The notes beneath the pieces are model-generated. The model had not been told where the DNA came from. It saw only the letters and a program-made list of their open reading frames with translations, and made no database searches. A DNA stretch of 64,000 bases from Paraburkholderia haematera (GTDB lineage Bacteria > Pseudomonadota > Gammaproteobacteria > Burkholderiales > Burkholderiaceae), in contig NZ_CAJNBK010000019.1 in the NCBI RefSeq assembly GCF_905220975.1, forward strand, positions 1 to 64,000, read 5' to 3'. A program made the translations under genes and the position numbers. Below are positions 59,728 through 64,000 of this stretch, piece by piece (within the stretch, counting starts at the first letter, position 1; each line of letters opens with the position of its first letter).

Positions 59728-59922
59728 GGGCTGATAAACCTTGGGAGCAGGCCAACCGTGCGGTGCGGCACGGCACGGCACGGCCGAATCCACGGATCGA
59801 TGCGCGAAGAACGATTCTGCTCGCCCGCGTGCAAATCTCACAGATACAGTTGATGGCCTGTGCAACAGCACAATCGCGCGTTTGCCGGGTCATTCAGCTA
59901 ACTGAGGATTGCGCTGTCCAAC

Positions 59923-60798
59923 TCAGGCCTCCGCCGCTGTACCGATGCAATCCGCCAGTGCGCCCGCCACCGCTTGCCGGCTATGCCGTGGACGCTGCAC
60001 GAGCCCGATTTCACGATGAAACGTCGCGTCGCCGAGTTCGAGTGCGGTAACGTTGGCGGGCCACCTGCCGAGTCCCGCCGTATTCGGAATCAGCGCCACG
60101 CCAATGCCGCGCGCGACCAGTTGCGCGATACCCTGTAATTCGTCCAGTTCGATCACGTCGTGCACGTTCAGCCGCGCGCGCCGTAGAAAACGGTCGACCA
60201 GCCTGCCGCCAAACGATCCCCGGTCATAGCGGATGAAGGGCTCGCTGCCGAGCAGCTCGCGCCAGGACCGTTTGCCACGCGCGAGCGCCTTGGGCGCCAG
60301 CAGCACGAACGGCTCGGTGACCAGCGTGCGCCATTCCAGTTCGGACGGCAGCGCGAACGGCGGTTTGATGATGACGGCGAGATCGAGTTCGCCGGAATCC
60401 ACCTGCCCGAGCAGCCCGAGCGACACACCTGGCACGACGCGAATCCGCCAGCCGGGGCGGTCGTCGCGAAAACGGGCCAGCGCGTCGGCGAGAAACGACA
60501 CTTGCGCGGACGCAATCGCGCCCACACGCAGCATCCCGCTTTCGGCCCCACCCGCGCCGCGCTCGCTGAGCCGGTTGTACAGCGTCATCATTTCCTCTGC
60601 GAGTGCGAGCGTTTCGCGGCCTGCGTCGTTGAGCGTGGCGGAGCGGCCCGTGCGGTCGAAGAGCGCGAAACCGAGTTCTGTTTCCAGCCGCTGCATCTGT
60701 GCGCTCACAGCGGATTGCGTCAGGCCGATGCGCGCGCCTGCGCCGGAAAACGTGCCGTACTGGCTGACCGCGATAAGGGTTTTGAGTTCGCTGAGCAT
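59923..60798 (-). CDS. LysR-family regulator
   Basis: A 291-aa regulator beginning MLSELKTLIAVSQYGTFS, with HTH G-A-G-A-R-I-G-L-T-Q-S-A-V-S-A-Q-M-Q-R-L and the effector-binding domain after residue 90. It is divergent from the VOC-family gene with a 163-bp gap, and the LysE gene follows it on the same strand. Its target could be either. The longer reading frame is rejected because the canonical start is at this Met. Confidence 0.87.
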   Translation of the reverse strand: MLSELKTLIAVSQYGTFSGAGARIGLTQSAVSAQMQRLETELGFALFDRTGRSATLNDAGRETLALAEEMMTLYNRLSERGAGGAESGMLRVGAIASAQVSFLADALARFRDDRPGWRIRVVPGVSLGLLGQVDSGELDLAVIIKPPFALPSELEWRTLVTEPFVLLAPKALARGKRSWRELLGSEPFIRYDRGSFGGRLVDRFLRRARLNVHDVIELDELQGIAQLVARGIGVALIPNTAGLGRWPANVTALELGDATFHREIGLVQRPRHSRQAVAGALADCIGTAAEA

Positions 60799-60961
60799 CG
60801 TCGATTGATCGATTTTGGTGTTGGTCAGATCAAATATATATCGTTTTTCACCATTTTTAGTCATGGTTAAAATGGGTCTCACGCGTGCGCCTTCATGGTG
60901 CCTTATAGACCGATGCCGACCGATGCGCGATCCCACTTTTCCCTCTGCGAGTTTTCCCATC

Positions 60962-61396
60962 ATGAGCGTTGCCGAAACCGTTTTGCCGCCGTTCCACCTG
61001 GCGTTTCCTGTGCATAGCCTTGTCGCCGCACGCGCGTTCTATGGCGAGTTGCTCGGCTGTCCGGAAGGGCGCAGCTCACCGGACTGGGTCGATTTCAACT
61101 TCTACGGCCATCAGATTGTGGCGCACCTCGCGCCGGAGGAAATCGGCCACCGGCAGACCAGCAAGGTCGACGGCGACGCGGTACCGGTGCGCCATTTCGG
61201 CGCGGTGCTCTCGATGGCGCAATGGCAGGCGGCCGCCGACAAGCTGCGTAACGCCGGCATCGACTTCATCATCGAACCGCATGTGCGCTTCAAGGGTGAG
61301 GTTGGTGAGCAGGCGACGATGTTCTTCCTCGATCCGTCGGGCAACGCGCTGGAATTCAAGGCGTTTGCGGATATGTCGTCGTTGTTTGCGAAGTGA
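60962..61396 (+). CDS. VOC-superfamily (glyoxalase/dioxygenase-like) protein
   Basis: A 144-aa soluble protein. H-L-A-F-P-V-H-S-L-V-A-A-R-A-F-Y starts the first beta-alpha-beta module; the second shows F-F-L-D-P-S-G-N-A-L-E-F-K-A. Metal-ligand candidates are the early His and the Glu of L-E-F-K. Relatives include glyoxalases, fosfomycin-resistance proteins and extradiol dioxygenases; this one is not assignable further. It is divergent from the LysR gene. Confidence 0.82.
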   Translation: MSVAETVLPPFHLAFPVHSLVAARAFYGELLGCPEGRSSPDWVDFNFYGHQIVAHLAPEEIGHRQTSKVDGDAVPVRHFGAVLSMAQWQAAADKLRNAGIDFIIEPHVRFKGEVGEQATMFFLDPSGNALEFKAFADMSSLFAK

Positions 61397-61713
61397 CGTT
61401 GTCGCAAGCACGGGCGCAACCGCCTGGACGGTGATCGTCTGGACGCGAGTCGGGCGTAAGGTATTTGTATTGCGCAATAAAATATAAAGGCATGTCTCGC
61501 AAGCGGTCGGCGAGACATGCCTTTAATTGTCCCCTTAACATCGGCTATCTGAACTTCATCAAACGTTTGCTTCCCATCATGCCGCGCTGCATATCCTTAC
61601 ATTAGCCTTCCTGACAATTCCGCCATTTTGGCGCCATGCAGGCGTTGGTGCTACCGATCTAGCATACGTGCTGATTCACCCATCCCCTATCGGCATTCTC
61701 TCAGGCGCGTTTC
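61397..61713. other. Intergenic region between VOC gene and RND pump
   Basis: About 317 bases. It contains a strong terminator (61486-61524) and, after it, the promoter region of the RND gene. No gene is seen. Confidence 0.5.
61486..61524 (+). terminator. Terminator after the VOC gene
   Basis: A 15-bp perfect stem (AAAGGCATGTCTCGC with GCGAGACATGCCTTT, loop 9 bases) begins 90 bases after the VOC stop. With A's on one side and T's on the other (CTTTAATT), it can end transcription in either direction. Confidence 0.75.
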
Positions 61714-64000
61714 ATGTGGATCGTCAACGTAGCGCTTAAGCGGCCATACACGTTCATCGTGATGGCCATTCTGATCTTGCTGGCGACGCCATTCGTGCTG
61801 TTGACCACGCCGGTCGACGTGCTGCCGGAAATCAATATTCCGGTAGTCAGCATCATCTGGAATTACACGGGCTTGTCGGCCGAAGACATGGCCAACCGCA
61901 TCACGTCCGTCAATGAGCGCAGTCTGACCACCACGGTCAACGACATCGAGCACATCGAATCGCAGTCGCTTGCGGGCATCACGATTATCAAGCTGTTCCT
62001 GCAGCCGAACGCGAACATCCAGACCGCGATCGCGCAAACCGTGGCCGTCGAGCAGGCACAGCTCAAGCAGATGCCGCCGGGCGCGACGCCGCCTCTCGTG
62101 ATCAGCTATTCGGCCTCCAGCATTCCGGTGATCCAGCTCGGCCTGTCGAGCCCGAAGCTCTCCGAGCAGGCGCTCAACGATACCGCGCTGAACTTCCTGC
62201 GCCCGCAACTGGTGACGATTCCGGGTGCGGCCGTGCCGTATCCGTACGGCGGCAAATCACGCCTGATCTCGGTCGACCTCGACACGCGCGCCTTGCTCGC
62301 AAAAGGCCTGACACCTTCGGATGTGGTCAGCGCGTTCAACGCGCAAAACCTGATTCTGCCAACCGGCACGGCCAAGATCGGACCGAAGGAATACACGATC
62401 AACATGAACGGCTCGCCGCCTACGGTGGAAGGGCTCAACGACATTCCGGTGCGCACGCTCAATGGCGCGACGACCTATCTGCGTGAAGTCGCACACGTGC
62501 GCGACGGTTTCTCGCCGCAGACCAATATCGTGCGGCAGGACGGACACCGCGGCGTGCTGATGTCGGTGCTGAAGAGCGGCAGTGCGTCGACACTCTCGAT
62601 CGTCAATACGCTGCAAGGCTTGCTGCCGAACGCACGCGCCGCGTTGCCGCCGGACCTGAAGATCACGGCCCTGTTCGATCAATCCGTGTTCGTGAAAGCG
62701 GCGGTGCAGGGCGTGGTGCGTGAGGCGTTGGTGGCCGCCGCCTTGACCGCTGCGATGATTCTGCTGTTTCTCGGCAATTGGCGCAGCACCTGCATCATCG
62801 CGATTTCGATTCCGCTGTCGATCCTGTCCTCGCTGATCGCCCTGCACGCGCTCGGGCAAACCATCAATATCATGACGCTGGGCGGCCTTGCACTGGCCGT
62901 CGGGATTCTGGTCGACGATGCGACGGTGACGATCGAGAACATCGAACGGCACCTGCATATGGGCACGAATCTGCACGATGCGATTCTCGAGGGCGCCGGC
63001 GAAATCGCGATCCCGGCACTCGTCTCGACGCTCTGCATCTGTATCGTGTTTGTGCCGATGTTCTTCCTGACCGGCGTCGCGCGTTATCTGTTCGTGCCGC
63101 TTGCCGAAGCGGTGGTGTTCGCCATGCTCGCCTCGTACATTCTGTCGCGTACGCTGGTGCCGACTCTGGCGATGCTGTTGATGGGCCATGCGCACAAGCC
63201 CAAGGCCGATGCCGCGCCGAATGTGTTTCGGCGCCTCTATCTGCGTTTCGATCGCGGCTTCGAGCGCATGCGCTCCACCTACATCATGATTCTCAGCAGC
63301 GTGCTGGTGCGCCGCGGGACATTCGGCAGCCTGTTTCTGGGTTTCTGCGTGCTCTCGATGAGTCTTGTTTTCGTACTCGGCGAGGACTTCTTTCCGAGCG
63401 TCGATGCCGGCGACATCCGTCTCCACATGCGTGCGCCGACCGGCACGCGCATCGAGGAAACCGCGCGTCTTGCGGACCAGGTCGAGAAGGTGATCCGAGA
63501 GGTCGTGCCGCCCGCTGAACTCGGCACGATTCTCGATAACCTCGGCTTGCCGTATAGCGGTATCAATCTTTCGTACAGCAACGCGGGCACGATCGGCACG
63601 CTCGACGGCGAAATTCAGGTGGCCTTGACCGAGGGCCACAAGCCGACGCAAACCTACATGGACAAACTGCGCGCGATCCTGCCGCAGCGCTTTCCGGGCG
63701 TCGAGTTCTTCTTTCAACCGGCCGATATCGTCACGCAGATTCTCAACTTCGGCCTGCCCGCCGCCGTGGACGTGCAGATTGCCGGCCCGGATCAGCAGGG
63801 CAACTTCGACGTTGCGCGCAAGCTGATGAAACAGGTGCGGATGATTCCCGGCACCGTCGATACGCACATCCAGCAGAAGCTGGACGAACCGGCGATCAAT
63901 CTTCAGATGGATCGTACCCGGCTGCAGCAACTCAATCTGAGCGCGAGCAATGTGGCGCAAAATGTGCTCATTTCCTTGTCGGGCAGCTCGCAAACGTCGC
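61714..64000 (+). CDS. RND-family efflux pump inner-membrane subunit (partial, runs off the edge)
   Basis: 762 residues of a pump usually of about 1,030-1,060. TM1 is at residues 13-31 (R-P-Y-T-F-I-V-M-A-I-L-I-L-L-A), preceding the porter domain with its P-E-I-N-I-P-V-V. The TM4 segment G-I-L-V-D-D-A-T-V-T-I-E-N-I-E-R holds the Asp pair needed for proton transport. The second porter domain is also under way at the edge. It is of the AcrB/HAE1 class, so multidrug or organic-molecule efflux is expected. No membrane-fusion protein gene precedes it, and it may follow to the right. Confidence 0.92.
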   Translation, partial: MWIVNVALKRPYTFIVMAILILLATPFVLLTTPVDVLPEINIPVVSIIWNYTGLSAEDMANRITSVNERSLTTTVNDIEHIESQSLAGITIIKLFLQPNANIQTAIAQTVAVEQAQLKQMPPGATPPLVISYSASSIPVIQLGLSSPKLSEQALNDTALNFLRPQLVTIPGAAVPYPYGGKSRLISVDLDTRALLAKGLTPSDVVSAFNAQNLILPTGTAKIGPKEYTINMNGSPPTVEGLNDIPVRTLNGATTYLREVAHVRDGFSPQTNIVRQDGHRGVLMSVLKSGSASTLSIVNTLQGLLPNARAALPPDLKITALFDQSVFVKAAVQGVVREALVAAALTAAMILLFLGNWRSTCIIAISIPLSILSSLIALHALGQTINIMTLGGLALAVGILVDDATVTIENIERHLHMGTNLHDAILEGAGEIAIPALVSTLCICIVFVPMFFLTGVARYLFVPLAEAVVFAMLASYILSRTLVPTLAMLLMGHAHKPKADAAPNVFRRLYLRFDRGFERMRSTYIMILSSVLVRRGTFGSLFLGFCVLSMSLVFVLGEDFFPSVDAGDIRLHMRAPTGTRIEETARLADQVEKVIREVVPPAELGTILDNLGLPYSGINLSYSNAGTIGTLDGEIQVALTEGHKPTQTYMDKLRAILPQRFPGVEFFFQPADIVTQILNFGLPAAVDVQIAGPDQQGNFDVARKLMKQVRMIPGTVDTHIQQKLDEPAINLQMDRTRLQQLNLSASNVAQNVLISLSGSSQTS

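Noticed and set aside
62257..63993. A 578-aa minus-strand ORF near the right edge
   Set aside because: It is antisense to the RND pump, whose plus-strand frame has the full set of family features and continues past the window end.

Overview
The window looks like a stretch of a high-GC betaproteobacterial replicon, most probably Paraburkholderia or a close Burkholderiaceae relative. This rests on codon usage, the gene families (FtrA next to a rhodanese, a gtsABC-like sugar transporter with a LacI regulator, a Fiu-SEL1-PiuC iron operon, MHYT-GGDEF-EAL, RIO-like kinase) and an intergenic repeat of the type common in that genus. No rRNA, tRNA, CRISPR array or intact IS element was found. The taxon is an inference from reading; no search was run.

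Layout. 1-7.5 kb: an edge region with a LexA-type site, a TetR/GST divergent pair, a diguanylate cyclase, a second ftsI-like transpeptidase, a TRIC-channel remnant and a chemoreceptor. 7.5-8.8 kb: a large imperfect inverted repeat without genes. 8.8-12.7 kb: a 2-aminoethylphosphonate (AEP) biosynthesis operon with PEP mutase fused to a nucleotidyltransferase. 12.8-18.7 kb: a PIG-L deacetylase, a HipBA toxin-antitoxin pair with palindromic operators, an SOS-boxed UdgX-type DNA repair gene and an orphan Cys-rich exported protein. 18.7-21 kb: a decay zone holding a possible transposase fragment and the tail of a molybdenum hydroxylase operon, with surviving MobA-like and isochorismatase genes. 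21-25 kb: the Fiu/SEL1/PiuC iron operon with a Fur-like box.

25-42 kb: LysR/oxidoreductase, APC permease, an ATCase with an N-terminal HTH-like extension, a DapA-family lyase, an M23 peptidase-bactofilin envelope module, c-di-GMP proteins, rhodanese/FtrA and three poorly characterised proteins. 42-49.5 kb: a beta-glucoside utilisation locus (GH1 glucosidase, ABC transporter, LacI repressor). Here a tandem array of 49-bp hairpin units, one nested inside another with compensatory changes, runs straight into the ribosome binding site of the binding-protein gene. 49.5-64 kb: RIO-like kinase, an orphan hipB with a hipA fossil, a LysR/M20 amidohydrolase/porin/MHS-transporter cluster, a SulP transporter, LysE and LysR genes, a VOC protein and an RND efflux pump that runs off the right edge.

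No wholly new multi-gene system was demonstrated. The strongest leads are the nested hairpin array at 43.6-43.9 kb, the SOS-boxed UdgX fusion, the AEP operon without a visible transferase, the HTH-ATCase fusion, the in-frame repeat expansion at the start of the sugar ABC ATPase, and several fossils (hipA, TRIC, molybdenum hydroxylase) that show active gene loss.
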